This document shows positions 40,340 through 48,283 of a stretch of DNA of 64,000 nt, piece by piece. Source of the stretch: an uncultured Cellulomonas sp. Its GTDB lineage: Bacteria; Actinomycetota; Actinomycetes; Actinomycetales; Cellulomonadaceae. Within the stretch, counting starts at the first letter, position 1. Each line of letters opens with the position of its first letter. The notes under the pieces are model-generated. The model had not been told where the DNA came from, did no database searches, and was given only the letters and a program-made list of their open reading frames with translations. Position numbers and translations under genes: made by a program. The stretch spans positions 186,001-250,000 of the forward strand of contig NZ_CANLTL010000005.1 in assembly GCF_947494015.1 (NCBI RefSeq), given 5' to 3'.

Positions 40340-40765
40340 TCAGGAGCGCAGGGCGCGCTTGCCACCTGCAGTCGGGATGATGTGGCAGACCTGGGACGCC
40401 CGGGGACATTCGGCAGGGTCCAGGGTGGTGGCGCGTTCGCGCAGCAACCGCACCTGCTCCAAGAGTGCGACCAATTCGGCGATGCGGCGCTCGAGGTCGG
40501 CGGCGTGGTCCTCGAGAAGGCCGGCGACGTGCCGGCAGGGTGGACCGCTGCTGTCGCGGACGGAGATGACGTCGGCGATCTGCGCGAGCGTCAGGCCGGC
40601 CGCCTGCGCGGCCCTGACGAACTCGAGTCGCTCGATGGCGTCAGGGTCGTACTGCCGGTAGCCCGACGCTTGACGCGCAGGCGCAGGAAGGACGCCGGTC
40701 GTCTCGTAGAACCGGATGGCTTTGGTCGTCACGCCCGCCGCTGCAGCCAGCTCCCCGATACGCAT
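40340..40765 (-). CDS. merR: MerR-family heavy-metal-responsive regulator
   Basis: A 141-residue protein, MRIGELAAAAGVTTKAIRFY at the N-terminus, with the MerR-type winged helix-turn-helix and wing (YETTGVLPAPARQASGYRQY), a long dimerisation helix, and C-terminal metal-loop Cys/His residues (GPPCRHVAGLLEDH and DPAECPRASQVCHI). It is divergent from the mercuric reductase gene. The intergenic region holds an over-long spacer promoter typical of MerR control. The Cys positions fit soft-metal sensing, with mercury the most likely given the target. Confidence 0.88.
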   Translation of the reverse strand: MRIGELAAAAGVTTKAIRFYETTGVLPAPARQASGYRQYDPDAIERLEFVRAAQAAGLTLAQIADVISVRDSSGPPCRHVAGLLEDHAADLERRIAELVALLEQVRLLRERATTLDPAECPRASQVCHIIPTAGGKRALRS

Positions 40766-40781
40766 CTTGTAACCGTATGCC

Positions 40782-40813
40782 TTGACGTTCCCCTGCGGTG
40801 GAACGTCTACGGT
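40782..40813 (+). promoter_or_regulatory. MerR-type promoter of the mercuric reductase gene
   Basis: TTGACG (40782-40787) and TACGGT (40808-40813) are separated by 20 bases. The spacer holds the dyad CGTTCC/GGAACG (40786-40791 and 40800-40805). A spacer longer than 17 bases with a central dyad is the hallmark of MerR-activated promoters. Confidence 0.7.
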
Positions 40814-40860
40814 CGGCCGCCCGGCCAGATGGCGCCATCGGCGCAGCGAAGGAGTGCACC

Positions 40861-42228
40861 ATGGACGAGTACGACCTGATCGTGATCGGCACCGGAGGCG
40901 CTGCGATGGCCGCCGGGATCGAGGCCCGCTCGCGCGGAGCCAGCGCCCTGCTCGTCGAGCGCGGCTCGCTCGGGGGCACCTGCCTGAACATCGGGTGCGT
41001 GCCGAGCAAGAACTTGCTGGCCGCCGCAGGCCAACGCCACCGCGCCGCGGCAAACCCGTTCCGTGGCGTGGCCACAAGCTCCGGTGGTGTCACCATGGGG
41101 GAGTTGCTCACCCAGAAGCAAAAGCTCATCGACTACCTGCGCCAAGCCAAGTACGCCGACGTGGCCGACGCCCACGGCTTCCCCATCACCTACGGCCACG
41201 CCCGATTCCTCGACGCGCACACCCTGCAAGTTGGCGACCAGCAGCTACGCGCAGCGGCGTACGTCGTGGCCACCGGGGCCGCCCCGCACGTCCCTGACCT
41301 TCCAGGCATGGCTGACGTGGACTACCTCACCTCCACCACCGCGATGGAACAGGACGATCTGCCGGCATCCATGATCGTGATCGGCGGCGGGTACGTCGGC
41401 CTGGAGCAGGCACAGCTGTGGGCGCACCTGGGCGTGGAAGTCACGCTCGTCGGGCGCTTCGCGCCACACGCCGAGCCTGAGGTCGCCGACGTGCTCCGCA
41501 CCGTGTTCCACGACGAGGGCATCACCGTGGTCGAGGAGCACGCGAGCACAGTGACCCGTACAGCAGACGGTGTCGTGGTGACGACAACAGCCGGTACTCG
41601 AGTAGAGGGGCAGCGGCTCCTGGTCGCGGCCGGCCGCTTCGCCGACACAGGTGACCTCGGCCTGGACGCCGCAGGTGTCCGGACCGATGCGCTCGGGTTC
41701 ATCGTCATCGACGAGAACCAACGCACCACCAACCCCCGAGTGTTCGCCGCCGGCGATGTCTCCGGGGCAGCGCAGTACGTCTACGTGGCCGCGCAGACCG
41801 GACATGTTGCCGCCGCCGGCGCCCTCGGCGAGCCGACCACCGTGGACTACCGCGGCCTGCCCAGCGTCACCTTCACCACCCCGCAGATCGCCAGCGCCGG
41901 GCTCACCGAGGAACGCGCCCTCGAACTCGGCCACACCTGCGAGTGCCGCGTCCTCGGCGCACAGGACATCCCCCGGGCGCTGGTCAACCAAGACACCCGC
42001 GGAGTCCTCAAGCTCGTCATCGACGCCCAGACCCGCGAAGTCCTCGGGGTCCACGCCGCACTGGACGGCGCTGGCGACCTGATGCTCGCAGCGACGTACG
42101 CGATCAAGTTCGGCCTCACCGTCGATGACCTGGCCGACACCTGGGCGCCGTACCTCACCATGAGCGAAGCTCTGCGCATCACTGCCGGCCTGTTCCGCTC
42201 CAACCTGCCCACCAGCTGCTGCGCGTAG
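40861..42228 (+). CDS. merA: Mercuric reductase
   Basis: A 455-residue flavoprotein disulfide reductase. FAD-binding VIGTGGAAMAAGIEA opens it, followed by the redox site GGTCLNIGCVPSKN (Cys41 and Cys46), the second nucleotide site VIGGGYVGLEQAQ, FAAGDVSGAAQYVYV, and the C-terminal vicinal pair Cys453-Cys454 (TSCCA), diagnostic for MerA. It reduces Hg(II) to volatile Hg(0) using NADPH. There is no N-terminal MerP-like domain, and no merT, merP or merB is beside it, so this is a minimal mer operon. Divergent from merR. Confidence 0.95.
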   Translation: MDEYDLIVIGTGGAAMAAGIEARSRGASALLVERGSLGGTCLNIGCVPSKNLLAAAGQRHRAAANPFRGVATSSGGVTMGELLTQKQKLIDYLRQAKYADVADAHGFPITYGHARFLDAHTLQVGDQQLRAAAYVVATGAAPHVPDLPGMADVDYLTSTTAMEQDDLPASMIVIGGGYVGLEQAQLWAHLGVEVTLVGRFAPHAEPEVADVLRTVFHDEGITVVEEHASTVTRTADGVVVTTTAGTRVEGQRLLVAAGRFADTGDLGLDAAGVRTDALGFIVIDENQRTTNPRVFAAGDVSGAAQYVYVAAQTGHVAAAGALGEPTTVDYRGLPSVTFTTPQIASAGLTEERALELGHTCECRVLGAQDIPRALVNQDTRGVLKLVIDAQTREVLGVHAALDGAGDLMLAATYAIKFGLTVDDLADTWAPYLTMSEALRITAGLFRSNLPTSCCA

Positions 42229-42278
42229 CGCCCAGCGGATTCACGCGAACACCACCTAATAACCCAGATCCGGGGGAC

Positions 42279-42419
42279 TCAGTCGGCACCATCCCGCCGG
42301 AGTCGCAGAGCTATCCACAACCCACAGCGCCGACAGACGTAGACGTCGTCGCGCACGGCGTGGAGAGACCTACGTGCCTTCTCGCGACCACAGCACGCGC
42401 ACACCGCAACGCCGTCCAT
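42279..42419 (-). CDS. Small zinc-ribbon-like protein
   Basis: A 46-residue frame: MDGVAVCACCGREKARRSLH then AVRDDVYVCRRCGLWIALRL and a basic tail. C-x-C-C at residues 7-10 and C-x2-C at 29-32 make a four-Cys zinc-ribbon pattern. The same frame is open upstream, so the start is uncertain and no good ribosome site is seen. Could be a small DNA-binding or metal-binding protein. Confidence 0.35.
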   Translation of the reverse strand: MDGVAVCACCGREKARRSLHAVRDDVYVCRRCGLWIALRLRRDGAD

Positions 42420-42556
42420 CCAGTCATGTTGCCATGCCGGTGCTGATTGCTCGGGTCGACAGCGTTGCGTTGGGGTACACCTGTACGCGACGCGCCGTCG
42501 CTAGCCGTTCCCGCCGGTGCGCAGGGTCGGTCTTTGAACTTCGCGGCACATCTGTG

Positions 42557-42578
42557 CACCGGGTCTCGCTAGACCCGG
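42557..42578. repeat. Hairpin in the merA-AbiTii interval
   Basis: A perfect nine-base inverted repeat, ACCGGGTCT and AGACCCGGT, with a CGCT loop, set inside a looser inverted pair (CCGTTCCC ... GGGAACGG). Could be a terminator or a relic end of an element. The rest of 42420-42881 shows no supported gene. Confidence 0.4.
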
Positions 42579-42881
42579 TGGAGGGAACGGGCGGTCGCAC
42601 CGGAGAGAGCAGCCCGAGGGGCGCTGTTGCATCGTTGTCGCCTCGTTAGCGCCCCCGCAGCGTCACCCATGGGCTGAAGGTGTGGGGCTGAGTTGTGTTA
42701 CGGGCACCGCGGCCCGATGCAGCCGGTGGTGGCGTCTCGCAAGCGCGGACCACTCCAGTGCCGCACTGATCGACGCCTCTGGCGATGACGACACCGTCGA
42801 CGCCGAGCGCGGCACGCTGCGGACGGCCAGGCAGGAGGCTATCGAGGAGCGACCGCAAGTTCGTCGGCACGCCCGGCGAGC

Positions 42882-43217
42882 ATGGGTGTCGTGACCTTTC
42901 TTGAGGACATCGTCTCTGGCGCAAGCGGTGAGACCGCCAATTCCTCCTTGCTGCGCCAGTTGCGAGTGCTCGCGTCTCGCACCGGTGGAGCGCCGCTCGA
43001 CCTCTGGGTGAGCGCGGAGTTCAACGGCTACGGGCCTGACGACGCTGTACCCGCCGATCGAGGTCCTTTCAGGCCGGCTGCCTTCGGCCACTTCGTCGGC
43101 TCCTTCGGGGCCCAGCGCCTTCGACGTTGTGCTCAGAAACCCATCGCCGAGTTCAAGGAGATGGCTAAAAGCACTGCGTCCACTCTGGGATGGCCCGCCG
43201 ACATGGTGCAGGTCTAC
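42882..43217 (+). pseudogene. Truncated AbiTii-domain gene (abortive infection type)
   Basis: The frame from the ATG at 42882 (or GTG at 42891) reads VTFLEDIVSGASGETANSSL, then LRQLRVLASRTGGAPLDLWV and SAEFNGYGPDDAVP, which are the defining N-terminal blocks of AbiTii. The later STLGWPADMVQVYN matches the family's WPAD...YN block but arrives too soon, so an internal stretch is missing. Directly after VQVYNPP the sequence changes to DUF418 gene sequence, so the C-terminus is lost. Confidence 0.65.
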
Positions 43218-43977
43218 AACCCACCCCAACGAGCTGGTGATCGGTGTGCTCTTCACCGGCTACTACCCGGTGCTGAGATGGACCGGGTACCTCCTCCTCG
43301 GGATGGCGCTGGGTCGGCTCCCACTTCAGCAGACCCGGACCGGGCTGCGGCTGCTAATCGTCGGCGCGCTGCTCGCCGCCAGTGCCAAGTTACTCTCGGC
43401 GCTGCTGCTCGGGCACGCCGGTGGGGGCAGCGACTGACGGTCCCGCCGTCATCGGTCCACGCCGACCAGGACCTGGCCACGGTCGTGCAGACGGGCATGT
43501 ACGGCACATCCCCACGACATCGTGGTGGGTGGCTGGCAGTGTCCGCCCCCCCACTCGGGGACACACCCTGCTCTGCTGGGCACCACGGGACCGCCCTGGC
43601 GGTGATCGGTGCCTGCCTTCTGACCACCAGGGCGCTGTCAGGCCGGTGGACGTGGGCAGTCCTGTCCCCTGGCCGCCGTTGAGCTCGATGAGCTTGACCT
43701 GGTACACGCTCCACGTCATCGCCCTCACCGCCGTCAGTGCCGCGGTCGCCGTTTGGGCCCCGTTACCAGCGGCGCTGTTGACCACGACCGTGGCCCTGGC
43801 GCTGCTCGTGGCCACTGCCTGGCAGCGCAGGGGTCGGCGGGGGCCGTTGGGAGCCGTGGCAACGCGGATCAGAGCTGCCACCCGCCGTCATCTGACGACG
43901 GCGTCGCGCAGGCCCCAACGCCCCGACACTCAGCAAGCGCGCACGCACGGAGGCCACGTACCGCGTCTGCGCTACTG
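43218..43977 (+). pseudogene. DUF418-family membrane protein gene, 5'-truncated and frameshifted
   Basis: Pieces in different plus-strand frames match the C-terminal half of the intact protein at 29136-30386: VIGVLFTGYYPVLRWTGYLL, GMALGRLPLQQTRTGLRLLI, DLATVVQTGMYGTSPRHRGG, GTALAVIGACLL, MSLTWYTLHVIALTAVSAAV, and TAWQRRGRRGPLGAVATRIR. At least three frameshifts separate them. The 5' half of the gene is absent and its place is taken by the AbiTii fragment. Confidence 0.75.
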
Positions 43978-44036
43978 ACGACGGACGTTCGGGTTCACAT
44001 GGAAAGCCGCTGCCCGGGCCCGGCTAGTCTGTCGGC

Positions 44037-44288
44037 GTGGATCTGGACTGGCTGCTGTCCGAGGCGCAGGCGCTGGTGATACCGGTAGGCGTCGCCGTGG
44101 TCTTCGCCGCGACGATGCGTGCGCTGCTCAAGAAGACCCTGGCACGCGTCGAAGCCCAGGCCGCATCCCACGCGCAGACGACGCCGACCGCTGCTGCGGA
44201 CCAGGCAGCCGAAGAGCCGACCGCGAGAAGAGAATCGGCCACCGGATCTGGCGACTCACCTGCGAGTCCAAACCGCCTGACCCCTTAG
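44037..44288 (+). CDS. Small single-helix membrane protein (paralogue at 31462)
   Basis: An 83-residue protein from the GTG at 44037: VDLDWLLSEAQALVIPVGVA, then VVFAATMRALLKKTLARVEA and a polar Ala/Thr-rich tail. It aligns with the 85-residue protein at 31462-31719 over the first 45 residues. As there, a DUF418 gene (here ruined) and a CtaG domain gene are nearby. No family was recognised. Confidence 0.6.
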   Translation: MDLDWLLSEAQALVIPVGVAVVFAATMRALLKKTLARVEAQAASHAQTTPTAAADQAAEEPTARRESATGSGDSPASPNRLTP

Positions 44289-44359
44289 GGGAGCTTGAGG
44301 TCAGGCGGCACAGCGCCGGGCACGCCACCGCCACGGTCATCGCTGGTGGCGGGCGTGGC

Positions 44360-46411
44360 TCAGGTATGGCTGGGGGGCTTCCCGTGCGGGGGTGTCGACC
44401 GCTGGGCCAAATGGGCGAGCATCGCGTTGTACTCGTCCATCTCGACGTCGCCGCCGCGGTCGACCTGGCGGTCGCGGCGGCGGGCGGTGCGCTCGTCGTC
44501 ACGCGCCCAGGACAGGGCGACGATGATCGCCAGCGCGATGGTGGGGACCTCCCCGAGCCCCCAAGCGAGGGCGCCGCCGCGCTGCTGGTCGGCCAGCGCC
44601 GTGGGCCCCCAGTCGCGGCCGAGGTTGCCGAACCAGTCGGGCACGAGCAGCACCTCGCCGCCCATCAGGGTGACGCCGAAGAACGCGTGGAACGCCATGG
44701 TGCCCAGCAGCAGGAGCAGGCGCTGGGGGTAGGCGGGCCGGTGCGGGGAGGGGTCAATCCCGACCAGGGCGTTGACGAACAGGTACCCGGCAAGGATGAA
44801 GTGGGCGACCATTGCCAGGTGCCCAGCGTAGGTGCGCAGCGCGAGCTCGAACAGTCCCGTGTAGTAGAAGACCACCATCGACAGCGCGAAGTTCGCCGCC
44901 GCGACCAGCGGGTGCCCCAGGATCTGGGCGACCCGGCTGTTGACCAGCGTGAGGATCCACTCCCGTGGGCCCCGCGAGTCGTCCCGGCGTCCGGGCAGCG
45001 CCCGCAGGGCGAGGGTCACCGGCGCCGCGAGCACCAGGAAGATTGGGACCACCATCGCCAGGATCATGTGCTGGACCATGTGCACGCTGAACAGCACGTG
45101 CCCGTAGGCAGCCAGGCTGCCCGAGGTCGTCCAGGCCAGCAGGACCATCCCCAACACCCATGACACGGTCCGGGTCACCGGCCAGGCGTCTCCGCGGCGG
45201 CGCAGGCGGCGCGCCCAGCGCAGGTAGACGACGATCCCGGCTGCGCAGCCGGCCGTTAGCAGCAGGTCCCAGCGCCACTCGGTCCACCACGCCGCACCGA
45301 CCGGAGCTGGGGGCAACGGGTGACCGGTGACCAGCTCAGCGGGCGTCGGGTCGCTGATCGGCGCGTCGGACACCGGCGGCGGCGTCACCGACAGCGCGAC
45401 CGCGACGCCGGAGACCGCTCCCATGAGCGCGAGTTCAACCAGCACCAGTCGCCACAGCAGCCCGGTGGCACGGGGGGCGCGGTGACCGGCGGGCGTTGTC
45501 AGGTGCGGGATGACCGATCGGCGGTGCGCCCAGCCGAGCGCCCCGAGCAGCCCGAGGAGGGCGACCTTGGCCGCCAGCAGCGCGCCGTACCGGGTGAGCA
45601 GGCCGTCGGTCCCGCCTAGCCGCAGCGCCGCGGTCACGGTGCCGGAGACCGCGACGGCGACCAGGCACCAGGCGGCGACGGGAGAGAAGCGCGCCACCGC
45701 GGGCCCGACGTCCGCGCCGAGCCGCCCGTTCAGCGCGGCCAGCGCGGCCAGGCCGCCGATCCACACCGCGGCACCGGCCAGGTGCAACAACGACGCGGCG
45801 ACGGCGAGCTCGTGGTTGCTCGCGCCGGCCGTGTGACCGGTCTGCGCCTGGAGCACCAGGGCCGTCGATCCGGTGACGGCAGCCCAGGCTGCGCCCGTCG
45901 GCGTCGCGGCCGCCAACGTCACCGCGCTGGTCAGCGCGGTGACGACCGTGATCCCCAGCAGGGTGCGGCCCAGGGACACCTGGCCGACGAACAACCCCAG
46001 CTCGGCGCCGAACCCGGGCCCACCAACGGGCCGGCCAGCGATGCTCGCATAGGTCAGGACGAGCTGGACGACGCTGAGCGCGGTCCACACCGAGGCCGCC
46101 GCTCCGGCTAGAGCCAGCGACGCGGGGTAGGCGCGGCCGTCCGCCGGTCTGCCTTGGCGAACCGTCCGTGGGCTCCCAGTGTTCGACCGGCGGGGGAGCA
46201 CCGCTATCGCCAGCATGAGCGCGCCAACAGTGACCGAGGCGGCCAGCTGAGCCAGGGTCCTGGTGATCGGCAGGCCCCAGCGAACCACCGTCCCCGGGTC
46301 CCCCAGGACACTCGGGGCGGCGGCCCCGGAGATCAGCAGGCCCACCACGACGGCGACCGCGCCGCAGCAGGCAAGAACCACCAGCCGGACGACGTTCCAC
46401 TGGGCCAACAC
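44360..46411 (-). CDS. Fused CopD-CtaG membrane protein
   Basis: About 683 residues from the GTG at 46411; an ATG at 46535 could extend it. The N-terminal half is a CopD domain (LPITRTLAQLAASVTVGALM ... QAQTGHTAGASNHELAVAAS ... LHLAGAAVWIGGLAALAALN). The C-terminal half is a CtaG/caa3 assembly domain (VLFSVHMVQHMILAMVVPIF, GYLFVNALVGIDPSPHRPAY, MAFHAFFGVTLMGGEVLLVP, and a final MDEYNAMLAHLAQ). The two halves correspond to the separate proteins at 37054-38058 and 33445-34428. Fusion implies direct hand-over of copper from import to oxidase assembly. The fusion is a known actinobacterial architecture. Confidence 0.9.
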   Translation of the reverse strand: MLAQWNVVRLVVLACCGAVAVVVGLLISGAAAPSVLGDPGTVVRWGLPITRTLAQLAASVTVGALMLAIAVLPRRSNTGSPRTVRQGRPADGRAYPASLALAGAAASVWTALSVVQLVLTYASIAGRPVGGPGFGAELGLFVGQVSLGRTLLGITVVTALTSAVTLAAATPTGAAWAAVTGSTALVLQAQTGHTAGASNHELAVAASLLHLAGAAVWIGGLAALAALNGRLGADVGPAVARFSPVAAWCLVAVAVSGTVTAALRLGGTDGLLTRYGALLAAKVALLGLLGALGWAHRRSVIPHLTTPAGHRAPRATGLLWRLVLVELALMGAVSGVAVALSVTPPPVSDAPISDPTPAELVTGHPLPPAPVGAAWWTEWRWDLLLTAGCAAGIVVYLRWARRLRRRGDAWPVTRTVSWVLGMVLLAWTTSGSLAAYGHVLFSVHMVQHMILAMVVPIFLVLAAPVTLALRALPGRRDDSRGPREWILTLVNSRVAQILGHPLVAAANFALSMVVFYYTGLFELALRTYAGHLAMVAHFILAGYLFVNALVGIDPSPHRPAYPQRLLLLLGTMAFHAFFGVTLMGGEVLLVPDWFGNLGRDWGPTALADQQRGGALAWGLGEVPTIALAIIVALSWARDDERTARRRDRQVDRGGDVEMDEYNAMLAHLAQRSTPPHGKPPSHT

Positions 46412-46957
46412 GTCGTCCAGGGTAGGCGCCGTGGCCGCGTCACTCCGCGCCGCCCCGTCATCGCACGCTGTGATTCGATGCGCAGCTCCGGACTTGGGAT
46501 GTCTCCAGCGCGGGGAGTGCGCTGCTGCGGGCATCTGACGCAGCCCCCTCGCCCACAGTGCCCACGCGAGATTCAGCGGGGGTGCGCAGCACTCCGAGGT
46601 GCGGCTCTTGTGCCAGCCGCCCACTGCCGCACCGCTTCGACGCTCCCCGGGCACTGGCCGGTGACCTGGGGCGACGTGGTGAGCCGTCGCGATGGGCGAC
46701 GATGGTCGCCCGCGGCGACTGGTTGGCGGTGCCCCCGGCCGCGATGGCCCGGATCAACGGAAGGTGGAATCTGTGAGCGAGATCCGCGGCGTCAGGACAA
46801 GTGACACCGGCCCCCGGGCGAGCCGGCCATGCACGAGCGCAGCACCGGGGTCCCGATTTGGTGGTCACCGGTCCAGGCGTGGGAGCTGGCGATCTCACTC
46901 GAGCCCAGGGCCATCTTCGAGGACCACCGACGTCGACGTCGCTGTCGAAGTGGCGGC
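46412..46957. other. Interval without a supported gene
   Basis: About 545 bases between divergent genes. Several open frames exist on both strands but none shows a recognisable domain, a good ribosome site or protein-like composition. It probably holds the promoters of the CopD-CtaG gene and of the small gene at 46958, and perhaps decayed sequence. Confidence 0.4.
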
Positions 46958-47332
46958 ATGAGCGCCGTGGCGGTCTCCGAGGCTGTTGTGGCGCCCATGC
47001 GCGCCGGCTCTGGAGGTGGGGTGGGTGACTTGGTTGGCACGTCCCCCGCGTGGTCGGCCGGTGTCAGCATGACGGTCGAGCCGACCCCGATGCCGACACA
47101 GGACGGAAGCTTCGAGTCCTGGGAGGTCTCCCCGGGCTTGGCCGGGTTCATCCCGGTCTTCCTGATCGCTCTGGCCTGCATCGTGCTGTTCCTGTCCCTG
47201 ACCCGCCAGATGCGCCGTGTGGCGGTACGCCAAGCGCACCGAGACGCGCTGGACCGTGAGCAAGACACCGACCAGACCGAGACAGCCATCAACCGCCCCG
47301 ACGTTCAGCCCCGCGGCGTGTCCGGTGAGTGA
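46958..47332 (+). CDS. Small membrane protein of unknown function
   Basis: A 124-residue protein from the ATG at 46958; the frame is open further upstream to 46829. The second half has a single strong helix (SPGLAGFIPVFLIALACIVL) preceded by DGSFESWEVSP and followed by a basic, then acidic tail (TRQMRRVAVRQAHRDALDRE). The E-x-x-x-SPGL-GF plus helix plus basic stop-transfer layout is common in small actinobacterial membrane proteins of unknown role. It is the last gene before the ruined motA. Confidence 0.55.
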   Translation: MSAVAVSEAVVAPMRAGSGGGVGDLVGTSPAWSAGVSMTVEPTPMPTQDGSFESWEVSPGLAGFIPVFLIALACIVLFLSLTRQMRRVAVRQAHRDALDREQDTDQTETAINRPDVQPRGVSGE

Positions 47333-47548
47333 CATCCGACGCACCCCCAGGCCGGTCCGCGGTCCGCGGTGCCTGGACACGCACCCTCGAGGAGCAGCAG
47401 CACCTTGCCCCCGATGCGTACCGGCATGCACTGCGGCGCTGTCAGGTTTCAGCCCCTGACGGTGGCGCAGGTGTGTGTTCCCGCGACTACCTCACCGGAC
47501 TCGCGGACCCAGCAACCAGGTGAGCTGCAACACTCGCCGGGAGGAGAG

Positions 47549-48225
47549 GTGAACCAGGCAGCGGCGTCGGCGTCGGCGGCGCGTTTGCCGCGGTGTTGGC
47601 CTCGATCTTTCTCAAGGGCTCCAGTCCGATGCCGGTCGTGCTGCCCCGTCGATGATCCTGGTCATCGGCGGCACCTTCGGCGCGGCACTCATCGGCGGCA
47701 CGCCTCAAGGACGCGGCCTTTCGCGTGCACCGCGTTGCCAGAAACCTGCTCGCCAACCCCCCCCGTAGACCGAGCAGGCCGTCGAGACGATGGTCGGGTC
47801 GCCGACCGGGCGCGCCATGAAGGGCTGCTTGCCCTGGAGGGCGCCGCCAAGGATCTCGAGGACGACTTCCACAAGTCGGGCCTGCGGGGCGCCTTCGACG
47901 GCACCGACCCCGATGACCTGCGCGGGATCCTGGAGGACCGCATCGCCACCAAGCGCAGTGCTGGAGAACCTCGACAACCCCGAGCAGCTCGGCCACATGA
48001 TCGTCGCGGCGTTCGTCGGGACGCTGTGGGGCCCTCTGCTCCCGGCCAACACCACGTACCTGCCGTTCGCCGCGCGTGTCAAGCGGCATCCGAGCTCGGA
48101 GTGCGCCCACATAGAACTGGTACTCGAGCGGCTGATGTCGAAGGCGGGCGTGGACCCGCGCCTGGTGGGGGAGGGGCTGCGCCGCCTGCTGCCCGCCCAG
48201 CCCTTGGAGAGGCAAGGCGGCGGCA
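47549..48225 (+). pseudogene. motA: MotA flagellar stator gene, frameshifted with an internal deletion
   Basis: Starting at a GTG with a GGGAGGAGAG site, three frames together give a MotA: GVGVGGAFAAVLASIFLKGS, MILVIGGTFGAALIGGT, LKDAAFRVHRVARNLLANPP, ADRARHEGLLALEGAAKDLE, DDFHKSGLRGAFDGTDPDDL, RIATKRSA and then VLENLDNPEQLGHMIVAAFV, GTLWGPLLPANTTYLPFAAR, and LVGEGLRRLLPAQP. The block between KRSA and VLENL, which should hold the third helix, is missing, an in-frame-scale deletion of about 100 bases or more. Several frameshifts are also present. No motB follows. Confidence 0.8.
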
Positions 48226-48283
48226 TGAGCCGCCCGCTCCACGGGCGGTCCTGCCAGCGACACGGGAATGTCCTGGCCACCGA

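Noticed and set aside
42557-42578. Hairpin as an attachment or transposon end
   Set aside because: There is no matching copy elsewhere in the window and no flanking duplication; it is recorded simply as a hairpin.
46412-46957. Several 70-150 codon frames on both strands
   Set aside because: None has a domain, ribosome site or conserved pattern that I can recognise; left as an undefined interval.
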